The notes beneath the pieces were generated by a model. That model was not told where the DNA came from and ran no database searches. It saw only the letters and a list, made by a program, of their open reading frames with translations. The translations under genes were made by a program, and so were the position numbers. 20,348 nt of DNA from a virus, in the IMG/VR virus record IMGVR_UViG_3300037585_003199, positions 1 through 20,348 of that record. One strand, 5' to 3'. Positions 6,702 to 13,823 of this stretch are shown here, one piece after another; position 1 is the first letter of the stretch; the number at the start of each line of letters is the position of its first letter.

Positions 6702-7259
6702 TTAATACCCTTCTTGGTGGTATCGCTTCTGCTTGTACCAGAGCTTGCTGCCGGACTTCCCTTTGCCGGTCTGAGGCTTATGCTTAGTCTTGAATATCTT
6801 TTTGACGTGCTTAACCTCATGGGCATAGGAGTGTTTGACTGCATCCAGTAAAGGGTCTAGCTCTATTTTGAAGTCCGAATATCCCTCCGCTATCCCGTGT
6901 AGGTATTGATGGGGCGGCGGGTTAATATCGTGTTGGCGGTTCATAATGTAGACCATTACTTGTTCGTGTCCAGCCAGCGGGTGGTCTTGAGGAATCTTGA
7001 CCAGCTCCTTTCGGTAGAAGCTAGGCGCTCCCTCATACACATCAAGGCGATGTTCGCAGTCTTTTGTAACCTGCCACAGTCCCAACATAACCGAGCTTCC
7101 TTCTGATTTCTCAATGTCCGCAACACCCCTGAATCGTAGTGCGAAGTCTTGCAACTCCAGCACTCCAACCGCTTCCGCATTTGGGCATCTGTAAGCCATC
7201 TGCCTAAAGCTAAGATTGGAACCATAGGCTCCGTATAAATAGGGTCTAAATTTTTTCAT
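6702..7259 (-). CDS. Gamma-glutamylcyclotransferase-like (GGCT/AIG2) protein
   Basis: This 185-residue protein has the GGCT signature at the N-terminus (Y-G-A-Y-G-S-N-L, residues 9-16) and the conserved acidic segment D-V-Y-E-G-A-P-x-x-Y, where Glu76 would be the catalytic general acid/base. The family releases 5-oxoproline from gamma-glutamyl amides or reverses isopeptide-type links. The last 50 residues form a basic, Lys-rich tail (KIFKTKHKPQTGKGKSG) that the usual enzyme lacks and that may bind nucleic acid or the virion. Its ATG overlaps the stop of the amidoligase gene as TAATG, so the two are made together; the pairing fits a ligase plus a trimming enzyme. The substrate is unknown. Confidence 0.85.
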   Translation of the reverse strand: MKKFRPYLYGAYGSNLSFRQMAYRCPNAEAVGVLELQDFALRFRGVADIEKSEGSSVMLGLWQVTKDCEHRLDVYEGAPSFYRKELVKIPQDHPLAGHEQVMVYIMNRQHDINPPPHQYLHGIAEGYSDFKIELDPLLDAVKHSYAHEVKHVKKIFKTKHKPQTGKGKSGSKLWYKQKRYHQEGY

Positions 7260-8293
7260 TAGTTTAACTCCTCATCTCTTTCTTGCATCCAGTTTTGGAC
7301 ATCTTGTGTAATGCCATCAAACAATCCTGTGTCTGTGGTTTGCGCTTCTGCCATCCAGCCTAGCTCTCGCAATTTACGCTCAATCTTATTTCTGCTAAAA
7401 GCGTTGTGATCGTTAGGGCCATCGTACATTGCTTCCATTTCAGTGTAGTTAAAAATTGCAAAATCATCAGTTGGTCTGTGAATCCAGCGAAATCCTCTGC
7501 CTCTCATCCACTCAACTGTTACTTTATTTTCATCAGCTATCTTTCTAACCGCATCATAAGCAACGCTCTTACGAGCTTTGATCTGCTTGGGAGCGCTGTT
7601 ACCATTGCGCTGAAGCCTGATGCTAGTCTCAACAAACTGCATCAAGAAAGTGAGCCACTTTGAAATCTTGGTAAAATCAGTGGTTCCGCTATGCTGACGA
7701 AATTCAATACTGCCTCGGTCAGCCACATTGGTAAGGTTAATCTTGTAGTATCTACCAATCGCATAAGCGAGGTCTCTCTTCTCTCTGGTGGTGCGGCCAT
7801 CTTGGATTGCTCCGTTACCGGCTGTATCAATGGCTCTCTTAATTGAATCAACAGAACCAGTTATTGAGTTAGCCCATCGGCTATTGCCTCTGCGAGACCG
7901 TGGCATAATGTTATCAATGGAATCCTCAAAACTAGCGTACCTCTCAAAGACCCTACCAATCTCGCCAATGGTCATATCGCGTGAATCCAAGTGAACGTGT
8001 AATCCGCAACTTCTATTAACGTGCAAACCTTGGACACTATTGAGAGCTTCGGTAACTTTCTTCAAAGCCTCAAGTCCAGCTTCACCCTGTAAGATGGGGC
8101 TTACAACTTCACCGCACCCATCTCTGTGAGAGAGGCTGGCATCTGTAACCACTTTCCAGTGGTCGCGGGTAATGTGGTTGTAGCTTTCTACAGCACAATC
8201 AATTCCTGCATCTCGTATTGCTTGGGCAACCTGCCCGTTTCTAGCTCCAACAAACTCAATCTCTATACCGAAACCTCTGTTTGAAATTGCCAT
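7259..8293 (-). CDS. Phage amidoligase (glutamine-synthetase-like ligase)
   Basis: This 344-residue protein belongs to the amidoligase_2 family, which has a glutamine-synthetase-like fold and is predicted to form amide bonds at the cost of ATP. Visible motifs are G-I-E-I-E-F near the N-terminus (metal-binding Glu pair), D-A-S-L followed by C-G-E-V-V-S-P, C-G-L-H-V-H-L-D, and S-I-E-F-R-Q-H-S-G-T in the middle. The C-terminal third is specific to this protein. The start has AGAGGAG about ten bases upstream and a promoter-like pair at 8348-8375. With the downstream cyclotransferase-like gene it forms the pair described for phages by comparative genomics. Proposed targets there are cell-wall peptides, small metabolites or proteins. 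Confidence 0.88.
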   Translation of the reverse strand: MAISNRGFGIEIEFVGARNGQVAQAIRDAGIDCAVESYNHITRDHWKVVTDASLSHRDGCGEVVSPILQGEAGLEALKKVTEALNSVQGLHVNRSCGLHVHLDSRDMTIGEIGRVFERYASFEDSIDNIMPRSRRGNSRWANSITGSVDSIKRAIDTAGNGAIQDGRTTREKRDLAYAIGRYYKINLTNVADRGSIEFRQHSGTTDFTKISKWLTFLMQFVETSIRLQRNGNSAPKQIKARKSVAYDAVRKIADENKVTVEWMRGRGFRWIHRPTDDFAIFNYTEMEAMYDGPNDHNAFSRNKIERKLRELGWMAEAQTTDTGLFDGITQDVQNWMQERDEELN

Positions 8294-8347
8294 TTTTTTG
8301 TTTCTCCTCTGAGAAATTAATGTTTAGGTTTATTTACGAGCAGGATT

Positions 8348-8375
8348 AGTATAACAACCTCAGTTATTATTACAA
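8348..8375 (-). promoter_or_regulatory. Leftward promoter of the amidoligase cassette
   Basis: On the minus strand TTGTAA (8375-8370) and TATACT (8353-8348) are separated by 16 bases, about 55 bases ahead of the amidoligase ATG. This is the best sigma70-like pair in the window, and it lets the cassette be transcribed against the flanking rightward genes, perhaps at a different time in infection. Confidence 0.5.
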
Positions 8376-8416
8376 CTATTATTTAGGGTAAATGCCCCAA
8401 AACATGAAATAAATTT

Positions 8417-8435
8417 GCCGAAACGGGCTTTTTTT
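8417..8435 (+). terminator. Short GC hairpin with T7 tract
   Basis: A short GCC/GGC (or CCG/CGG) stem at 8417-8428 is followed directly by seven T residues. The stem is too short for a confident intrinsic terminator, but the position would insulate the rightward accessory operon from plus-strand transcription crossing the amidoligase cassette. Confidence 0.25.
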
Positions 8436-8463
8436 GACAGACTTGCATCATTAGGAGATAAAA

Positions 8464-9036
8464 ATGACTCTCAAGCAGCAGATAAGATTAGTGTCCACTG
8501 ACAGCCTCATTCCTTACGACAGAAATCCGAGGATTCACCCAGATAGCCAGATAGAGCAGCTTAAAAACAGCATCCGACAATGGGGATGGACAATTCCAAT
8601 CTTGATAGATGAAAACGACCAAGTTATCGCTGGTCACGGAAGATTGTTTGCCGCGCAAGGTCTGGAGATGGAATCCGTACCTTGTATTACTGCGGAAGGC
8701 TGGAGTGATGAACAAAAGAAAGCCTATGTCATTGCTGATAACAAACTGGCAGAAGGAGGTGAATGGGATTCAGGTCTGTACTTTTCGGAATTAAAAGCAA
8801 TTAATGAAAAAGGGTTTAATCTGGAGCTGGTTGGCTTTGATTCCAGCATCTCTCTTGATTTTGAGCCAAACCTTGACCCCTCTACATCATTTGCAGATGT
8901 AAGTGAGAGCGATATTGGAGATGCAAAATCTTCTATGTCCGACAACATGGATAAGCTAACAGGAGATAGATCGGCAAAAGGGACTAATGTTATGTGTCCG
9001 TTTTGTGCTGAATCTTTTACTTTTGATGGAATATGA
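8464..9036 (+). CDS. ParB-domain protein with C-terminal zinc-ribbon-like tail
   Basis: This 190-residue protein starts MTLKQQIRLVSTDSLIPYD. Residues about 8-95 form a ParB/Srx-type N-terminal domain: I-P-Y-D-R-N-P-R, H-P-D-S-Q-I-E-Q-L-K-N-S-I, then V-I-A-G-H-G-R (G57-R60), the nucleotide-binding/catalytic patch, and A-Y-V-I-A-D-N-K-L-A. There is no centromere-binding HTH, so it is not a partition protein. The last residues carry M-C-P-F-C, half of a zinc ribbon. Related single-domain ParB proteins sit beside DNA methylase and terminase genes in many phages, and some have CTPase or nuclease activity. AGGAG lies six bases ahead of the ATG. It heads the accessory block. Confidence 0.87.
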   Translation: MTLKQQIRLVSTDSLIPYDRNPRIHPDSQIEQLKNSIRQWGWTIPILIDENDQVIAGHGRLFAAQGLEMESVPCITAEGWSDEQKKAYVIADNKLAEGGEWDSGLYFSELKAINEKGFNLELVGFDSSISLDFEPNLDPSTSFADVSESDIGDAKSSMSDNMDKLTGDRSAKGTNVMCPFCAESFTFDGI

Positions 9037-9079
9037 AAACGCCGGATTATAAAGCACCGTTTTAATTCATGGGGTTGAT

Positions 9080-9334
9080 GTGAAATACATAATGAGAACC
9101 TGTGCTGGTAGGGAAAATTACGCAGAGTATTTGCACTATAAACTACCAGAGCTGATTGAATTAAAGGATGAGAGCTTTGACCCGATGAAAAATTTTATGA
9201 ATGCGCTAGAGGTTGCTGAAGATGATGAAGCAATCCATCTTGAGGACGATGCTATTTTGGCTAACGACTTCAGGCGAAGGCCGGAAAAGTCATTGATGCA
9301 AATCCCAATATGGTCATTCAGTTTTTCTCTATGA
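9080..9334 (+). CDS. Glycosyltransferase-like protein, N-terminal half (frameshifted)
   Basis: From GTG 9080 (GGGG five bases upstream) the frame reads MKYIMRTCAGRENYAEY and then A-I-H-L-E-D-D-A-I-L, an acidic motif like the metal-binding D-x-D of glycosyltransferases. After D-F-R-R-R-P-E-K at about residue 70 it leaves the family pattern and stops at 9334. The missing C-terminal half continues in the -1 frame (GTCATTGAT at about 9289). From memory the intact protein is a common phage protein of about 185 residues, so this is one gene in two pieces. A single lost A in CGAAGG (9274-9279) or a -1 slip at GAA-AAG would explain it. Confidence 0.75.
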   Translation: MKYIMRTCAGRENYAEYLHYKLPELIELKDESFDPMKNFMNALEVAEDDEAIHLEDDAILANDFRRRPEKSLMQIPIWSFSFSL

Positions 9335-9633
9335 GGAAGGCTGATTTAACTGTAGGCACAAGGATTGAAAATGGCTCAACTTTTCTTGCCGCACTTTGTT
9401 TTTACCTTCCCCCGAAAATGAGCAGAGGCTTGAGGTCATACTTTCCTAACTGGGAAAGGCGGGATGAGCATCCTACAGGGTTAGATTTAACTATTGCTGA
9501 TTATCTTAAAAAGACCAAGCAAAAGTATCTGATACATTGCCCTAATTTAGCCGATCACAGGGTTGGTAAATCAAAAATAGACAGTAGACGCTCATCAAAG
9601 AGAGTCAGCCTTACATTTGAACATCCAGCGTGA
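9310..9633 (+). CDS. Glycosyltransferase-like protein, C-terminal half (frameshifted)
   Basis: This is the -1 frame continuation of the preceding gene; the related sequence really begins at about 9289 (V-I-D-A-N-P-N-M), upstream of the listed ATG, which has no good ribosome site. It includes V-I-Q-F-F-S-M-R-K-A-D-L, an F-Y-L-P-P-K-M block, P-T-G-L-D-L-T-I-A-D-Y-L and a final D-H-R...S-S-K-R segment, all in the order I expect for the intact family member. The stop overlaps the next gene's GTG. If no frameshift product is made, this piece is unlikely to be functional alone. Confidence 0.65.
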   Translation: MVIQFFSMRKADLTVGTRIENGSTFLAALCFYLPPKMSRGLRSYFPNWERRDEHPTGLDLTIADYLKKTKQKYLIHCPNLADHRVGKSKIDSRRSSKRVSLTFEHPA

Positions 9634-10232
9634 AAACCCAGCGTAACAAGACCCTTTATCATTCTGCTCTTAAAAAAGGCTCAATTACTTATGGCAATGT
9701 AAATGAGACTTTAAGGGCTGACCATCCGAAAGGGGTGATGATAAAGAATGATATTATTGCTGATGGCCTGCCTTTGGAGTTTGAGGAATGTGATGTTCTT
9801 TACGCTGAGCCGCCTTGGCCTCATGGATTTAAGGTTTTCAATGAAAGAGCCGGAGTTACAGGTATATCCTATAGCGACTTAGCTGATGCAATAGCCAAAA
9901 TAATACTGCAAAGCAAGATTCCTGTTTATCTTCTTATGTGGAAACCGCTGTTAAACAAACTCCCTGCCCCTCAAGAATTGCACGAAACAGTATTACATGG
10001 GGGAGATGCGTTGGTAGGCATATGGAATGATAGTTATCTTGGCTCATGCGAATCGGCAAATGTGATATGTCAAACACTGGGGACTAAGTATAAATGTTTC
10101 GGTGATTTTACTTGTGGATATGGTGCTTGTGTAGCTGATTTTATGGATGGGGGTGGTAAGCGTTTTGTTGCATCTGATTATGACGGAAAGTGCATTACGG
10201 TTATGTCGGCAAGAATGAAAAAAATTATATGA
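9630..10232 (+). CDS. DNA methyltransferase-like protein (permuted, EPPW motif)
   Basis: This 200-residue protein starts at GTG 9630 inside the preceding stop (GTGA). It shows D-V-L-Y-A-E-P-P-W-P-H-G-F, where E-P-P-W (60-63) matches the catalytic D-P-P-W/Y motif IV of amino-methyltransferases. Near the C-terminus it has G-D-F-T-C-G-Y-G-A-C-V (from 158), a motif I-like S-adenosylmethionine loop followed by the acidic A-S-D-Y. The order IV before I is that of permuted (beta-type) adenine or cytosine-N4 methylases. It is short and lacks a clear target-recognition domain. The leading Asp is replaced by Glu, so activity is uncertain. It lies between the sugar-transferase-like and IbrA-like genes. 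Confidence 0.7.
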   Translation: MKTQRNKTLYHSALKKGSITYGNVNETLRADHPKGVMIKNDIIADGLPLEFEECDVLYAEPPWPHGFKVFNERAGVTGISYSDLADAIAKIILQSKIPVYLLMWKPLLNKLPAPQELHETVLHGGDALVGIWNDSYLGSCESANVICQTLGTKYKCFGDFTCGYGACVADFMDGGGKRFVASDYDGKCITVMSARMKKII

Positions 10233-11398
10233 AAATATTCTTAAAACAGAATGTCTGGGATGCTGCTTACGAAAGAATATCCTATCTTTTCAAGGAGTTT
10301 GACGAGGTAGTAGTGGCGTTTAGCGGAGGCAAGGACAGCACTGTAACGCTTGAGATGGCGCTGTTGGTCGCTGAGGAGCAAGGGAAACTACCTCTGAAGG
10401 TGATGTGGATTGACCAAGAGGCCGAATGGCAAGCGGTTGCATCTTACACAAAAAAGGTAATGTACCGAGATACTGTAATCCCTCACTGGCTGCAAGTCCC
10501 AATAAAGCTCTTTAACGCAACTACGATGGATTATCCTTGGCTGAATTGCTGGGCAGAAGATGAAAAATGGATGCGAGAAAAAGACCCTGTCAGCATCAAG
10601 ACCAATGATTACGGTACGGATAGATTTTTTAATATGTTTCCCGCTTACCTTAAAAAGCACTACAGCGGCAAATCAGTGGCGTTGCTGGGAGGGGTGAGAG
10701 CCGAAGAAAGCCCAAGACGGCGAGCAGGGATGACTCTTGACGCGACCTACAAGGATATAACTTGGGGCAAAATCTACGATAGAGACGAGGGGCATTATGT
10801 TTTCTATCCTTTCTATGATTGGAGCTACACCGATATATGGAAAGCAATCCACGATAACAAGTGGGATTACTGTCCTATCTATGACGAGTTTTATCGGTAT
10901 GGCATAGCGCCCTACAAAATGCGGGTATCAAATCTTCATCATGAAACGGCGGTTGACCAGTTGTTTTATCTGCACGAACTGGAGGGGAAAACTTGGGATG
11001 CGCTTACTCAGAGATTAAAAGGCATAAATCAAGCAAAGCATATGGAGAAATCCGATATGTTCAGGGCTGATGAGTTGCCGTTTATGTTTAACGATTGGCG
11101 AGAATACAGGGATCATTTGCTTGAAAACCTTATAAGAGATAAGGGGTTTAGGAAGAAGATAGAAAAGAAACACAAATTGATGGACTTAAAATTCAGTGGC
11201 ATGGACAGAATAGAAGAGATGTATAAGGCTCAAATTTTAGGGATTCTTGCTAATGACTTTGAGTTCACCAAAATAAAAAATTTTGAGGGCAGACCTGAAG
11301 CCGTCAATTTTCATAAATTCAAGCGCGGATTAGATGTTAACTGGAACAGGCCGGAAAAAGATTTACGGTTTATCAAGCCAGAACAGAGAGGGAAGTGA
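10229..11398 (+). CDS. IbrA-like PAPS-reductase-family PP-loop protein
   Basis: This 389-residue protein uses the ATG at 10229, which overlaps the methyltransferase stop as ATGA; an upstream ATG at 10190 lies inside that gene. The PP-loop S-G-G-K-D-S (32-37) binds ATP/PAPS-type nucleotides. It is followed by W-I-D-Q-E-A-E-W, a central G-G-V-R-A-E-E-S-P-R-R-R segment and the Trp/Tyr-rich Y-P-F-Y-D-W-S-Y-T-D-I-W. This order matches the DUF3440 group that includes Escherichia coli IbrA. No Cys motif for iron-sulphur is seen. The next gene is an IbrB-like ParB protein, reproducing the ibrA-ibrB pair. The chemistry is unknown; AMP-transfer or sulphur activation are possible. Confidence 0.85.
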   Translation: MKIFLKQNVWDAAYERISYLFKEFDEVVVAFSGGKDSTVTLEMALLVAEEQGKLPLKVMWIDQEAEWQAVASYTKKVMYRDTVIPHWLQVPIKLFNATTMDYPWLNCWAEDEKWMREKDPVSIKTNDYGTDRFFNMFPAYLKKHYSGKSVALLGGVRAEESPRRRAGMTLDATYKDITWGKIYDRDEGHYVFYPFYDWSYTDIWKAIHDNKWDYCPIYDEFYRYGIAPYKMRVSNLHHETAVDQLFYLHELEGKTWDALTQRLKGINQAKHMEKSDMFRADELPFMFNDWREYRDHLLENLIRDKGFRKKIEKKHKLMDLKFSGMDRIEEMYKAQILGILANDFEFTKIKNFEGRPEAVNFHKFKRGLDVNWNRPEKDLRFIKPEQRGK

Positions 11399-11983
11399 GT
11401 GAGCATTAAAGATCATCCAGTAAGTGATGTCATGTGGGTTCCTGTGGATATGGTGGAACCTAATGACTATAACCCTAACTCAATCGCTGGGACGGAAATG
11501 AAATTGCTCTACACAAGCATTAAGCATGACGGGTATACGCAGCCGGTAGTCACTATTTGGGATGAAGAAAAACAGAAGTACGTTATCGTGGACGGCTTTC
11601 ATCGTTACTTTATTGCATTGAATAACAAGGACATAAGGGAAAGCACAGAGAACAATGTCCCTATAGTGGTTATTAAGAAAGATGTGAACGAAAGAATGGC
11701 CTCAACTATTAGGCACAATCGGGCTAGGGGGAAACACTCTATAGGAGGAATGTCTAGCATGGTGTTCAGTATGTTAGATAACGGATGGAAGGATGCAGAA
11801 ATATGTAATCACCTCGGTATGGAACCTGATGAATTGCTAAGGCTCAAGCATATTACCGGCTTTTCAAAGTTGTTTGCTGATACCGAATACAACAAGGCTT
11901 GGGTTTCCAAACATCAGATAAGGTTAAAAAAGGCTCAAAAAGGCGACGGAGAGCATCCTAATAGAAGTCCGGCAGTATCCTAA
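11399..11983 (+). CDS. IbrB-like ParB-domain protein
   Basis: This 194-residue protein starts at the GTG directly after the IbrA-like stop, with GAGGGA six bases upstream. The ParB/Srx domain shows V-D-M-V-E-P-N-D-Y-N-P-N, then S-I-K-H-D-G-Y-T-Q-P-V-V, then V-D-G-F-H-R (D65-R69 region), and an R-H-N-R-A-R-G segment followed by a helical part with L-G-M-E-P-D-E-L-L-R-L, which may act as a helix-turn-helix. Escherichia coli IbrB is a ParB-like partner of IbrA, and the two are found together in prophages; they activate eib surface genes by an unknown route. Whether this pair regulates, modifies or defends is open. Confidence 0.85.
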   Translation: MSIKDHPVSDVMWVPVDMVEPNDYNPNSIAGTEMKLLYTSIKHDGYTQPVVTIWDEEKQKYVIVDGFHRYFIALNNKDIRESTENNVPIVVIKKDVNERMASTIRHNRARGKHSIGGMSSMVFSMLDNGWKDAEICNHLGMEPDELLRLKHITGFSKLFADTEYNKAWVSKHQIRLKKAQKGDGEHPNRSPAVS

Positions 11984-11986
11984 CGC

Positions 11987-12015
11987 ATGAAATTCATCGC
12001 TAAAGCGCGGTTTTT
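11987..12015 (+). promoter_or_regulatory. Palindrome, short hairpin and T5 tract ahead of terminase
   Basis: The 72-base gap before the small terminase gene holds ATGAA-A-TTCAT, a perfect 11-bp palindrome (11987-11997), followed at once by CGC-TAAA-GCG and a T5 run (12011-12015). This may be an operator plus a weak terminator that separates the accessory block from the packaging genes. No convincing -10/-35 pair is seen downstream. Confidence 0.3.
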
Positions 12016-12055
12016 AGTAGCAAAATAGATAAAACTGGACGAAACTATAACGGTT

Positions 12056-12616
12056 ATGGCTAAAAAATTAACAGATGAATTAGAAATAACCATCAGGGAT
12101 GAGTTCATTCATGGTTATATGAACGGGGATGGAGAACGAGTCTATCCCACTATTGACGGGCTTGTATCTAAGCATGGTGTGGGCAGGGCTACCCTATACC
12201 AAAGAGCAAAAGACGATGGATGGCAAACGCTAAAGAACCGCTATCAGACCGAGCTGCGAGAGCAGATTGATAATGAGCGCATGGAACGGGCGATTGAGAA
12301 TGCAAAAACACTGGATGACACCTGTATGCAGCTCGCTCAAGCCATGCTAAACGGGGTCGGTAGGCGTTTACAGAAGGCCATTGAAGAGGAAAGAAACGAC
12401 CCTGAGTACAAAGGTTTAGAGGCTCATATACTGAGCCACTTATCCGCGACAACGGCTACCGCTCAGAAGATCGGCAAGTTGGCGCTTGGGCAAGCACAAG
12501 AAATTTCAAAGGTGGCGGCAGATGTCAGCAATCCTGAATCCTTCAGAAGAATTATGGAACAACTGGACGAACTTGCGGAGGCAAGGTCACAGGAGTACGG
12601 CGACTCTATACACTGA
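12056..12616 (+). CDS. terS: Small terminase subunit (predicted)
   Basis: This 186-residue protein is placed directly before the large terminase and overlaps it. It has an N-terminal helix-turn-helix: R-V-Y-P-T-I-D-G-L-V-S-K-H-G-V-G-R-A-T-L-Y-Q-R-A-K is a classic HTH with the sequence-recognition helix after G-V-G. The middle (60-150) is coiled-coil-like and helical, as in oligomeric small terminases, which bind the pac or cos site and load the large subunit. The C-terminal tail is acidic and would contact the large subunit. The ribosome site is weak. Family membership rests on the layout and position rather than on a unique motif. Confidence 0.8.
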   Translation: MAKKLTDELEITIRDEFIHGYMNGDGERVYPTIDGLVSKHGVGRATLYQRAKDDGWQTLKNRYQTELREQIDNERMERAIENAKTLDDTCMQLAQAMLNGVGRRLQKAIEEERNDPEYKGLEAHILSHLSATTATAQKIGKLALGQAQEISKVAADVSNPESFRRIMEQLDELAEARSQEYGDSIH

Positions 12617-13823
12617 TTGGCTTTCTACGGCGAGAGTGAAACAGCTAACTCCTTTGGGAAAATGGCATATATGGCTAATCCTAGCTGGCAGAGGTTGGGG
12701 AAAGACCAGAACAGGGGCTACTGATGTTATGTTGTACGCCCTAAGAAACCCAGAAGTTCAAGTTGCAGTCGTAACGCCTACATTCGGAGACCTTAGACGA
12801 GTAGCTTTTGAAGGGGTATCGGGAATCCTGAGTACCATGCCCAAAGACTGCCTTATGAATGGAAGGGGGCAGGGTTACAATGCGACTGCATCAGAGATAA
12901 GGTTGTTTAACGGATCAAAGATAATGGGGTTTAGTGCTACTGAGCCTGATAGATTAAGGGGTCCGCAATTTCATAGGGCTTGGTGTGATGAGCTTGCATC
13001 TTGGAGGTATCCAGAAGCATTTGACCAATTAATGTTTGCCTTGCGTCTGGGGGAGCAGCCACGGTGCGTAATAACTACCACGCCGAAACCGACACCCCTG
13101 ATAAGGCAGCTTATGGAAAGAAATGATTGCCTCTTAACCACAGGAACAACCTTTGAGAACGAGGAGAATCTGGCTGCATCTACTCTTAATATGCTGAAGG
13201 AGAGATACGAAGGTACGACTTTAGGGCGGCAAGAATTATACGCAGAAGTCATTGATGCAATGGAGGGCGCATTATGGAAGCCCTCAATCATAGAAAACAA
13301 GAGACTGAAAACTGTAGATGAGGAAACTCTTACCAACGTACTGGTAGCTATTGATCCAGCGGTTACGTCACACAGCGACTCAGATGAGACGGGCTTGGTT
13401 GTAGTGGGAAAAGACGCGGAGAATGCGTATTATGTCCTTGAAGATAATTCAGGCCAATACTCGCCTGATCAATGGGGCAGAAAAGCGGTTGAGCTTTATT
13501 ATAAGTATGATGCCGATAAGATTGTAGCGGAAGTAAACAATGGGGGTGATCTAGTGGGGAAGTTGATACGAACCATTGATGAAAAAGCAAGATACAAGTC
13601 TGTTCACGCAACCAGAGGGAAGATGGTCAGAGCAGAGCCAATAGCGGCACTGTACGAGCAAGGGAAAGTCCACCACATAGGTGTTTTCCCAGAGCTTGAG
13701 ACTCAGATGTGTACTTACACAGGTGATAGACCAAAACCGTCACCGGACAGGCTTGATGCCTTGGTCTGGGGGCTGTCTGAATTAAGCAAGTCGCGGGGCG
13801 CGATTTCTTGGAGAATCAGCTAA
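12522..13823 (+). CDS. terL: Large terminase subunit (packaging ATPase-nuclease)
   Basis: This 433-residue protein from ATG 12522 (GGTGG seven bases upstream) has a second possible start at 12486. Either start overlaps the small-terminase gene, and homologues do have about 25-40 residues before the ATPase. Walker A is L-A-G-R-G-W-G-K-T-R-T-G (54-65), Walker B W-C-D-E (154-157), and the C-terminal RNase H-like nuclease shows A-I-D-P-A (Asp278), A-E-V-N-N (Glu337) and R-L-D-A-L (Asp412). It drives DNA into the prohead and cuts it. The stop overlaps the portal start as TAATG. Confidence 0.95.
   Translation: MSAILNPSEELWNNWTNLRRQGHRSTATLYTDWLSTARVKQLTPLGKWHIWLILAGRGWGKTRTGATDVMLYALRNPEVQVAVVTPTFGDLRRVAFEGVSGILSTMPKDCLMNGRGQGYNATASEIRLFNGSKIMGFSATEPDRLRGPQFHRAWCDELASWRYPEAFDQLMFALRLGEQPRCVITTTPKPTPLIRQLMERNDCLLTTGTTFENEENLAASTLNMLKERYEGTTLGRQELYAEVIDAMEGALWKPSIIENKRLKTVDEETLTNVLVAIDPAVTSHSDSDETGLVVVGKDAENAYYVLEDNSGQYSPDQWGRKAVELYYKYDADKIVAEVNNGGDLVGKLIRTIDEKARYKSVHATRGKMVRAEPIAALYEQGKVHHIGVFPELETQMCTYTGDRPKPSPDRLDALVWGLSELSKSRGAISWRIS

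Noticed and set aside
8434-8462. TTGACA with GATAAA 17 bases on, just before the ParB-domain gene
   Set aside because: The -10 would overlap the ribosome site and start codon, so a transcript would lack the ribosome site.
9033-9065. Ten-codon ORF overlapping the ParB stop as ATGA
   Set aside because: It is too short to support by composition; it could be a coupling or leader peptide, but it may equally be chance.
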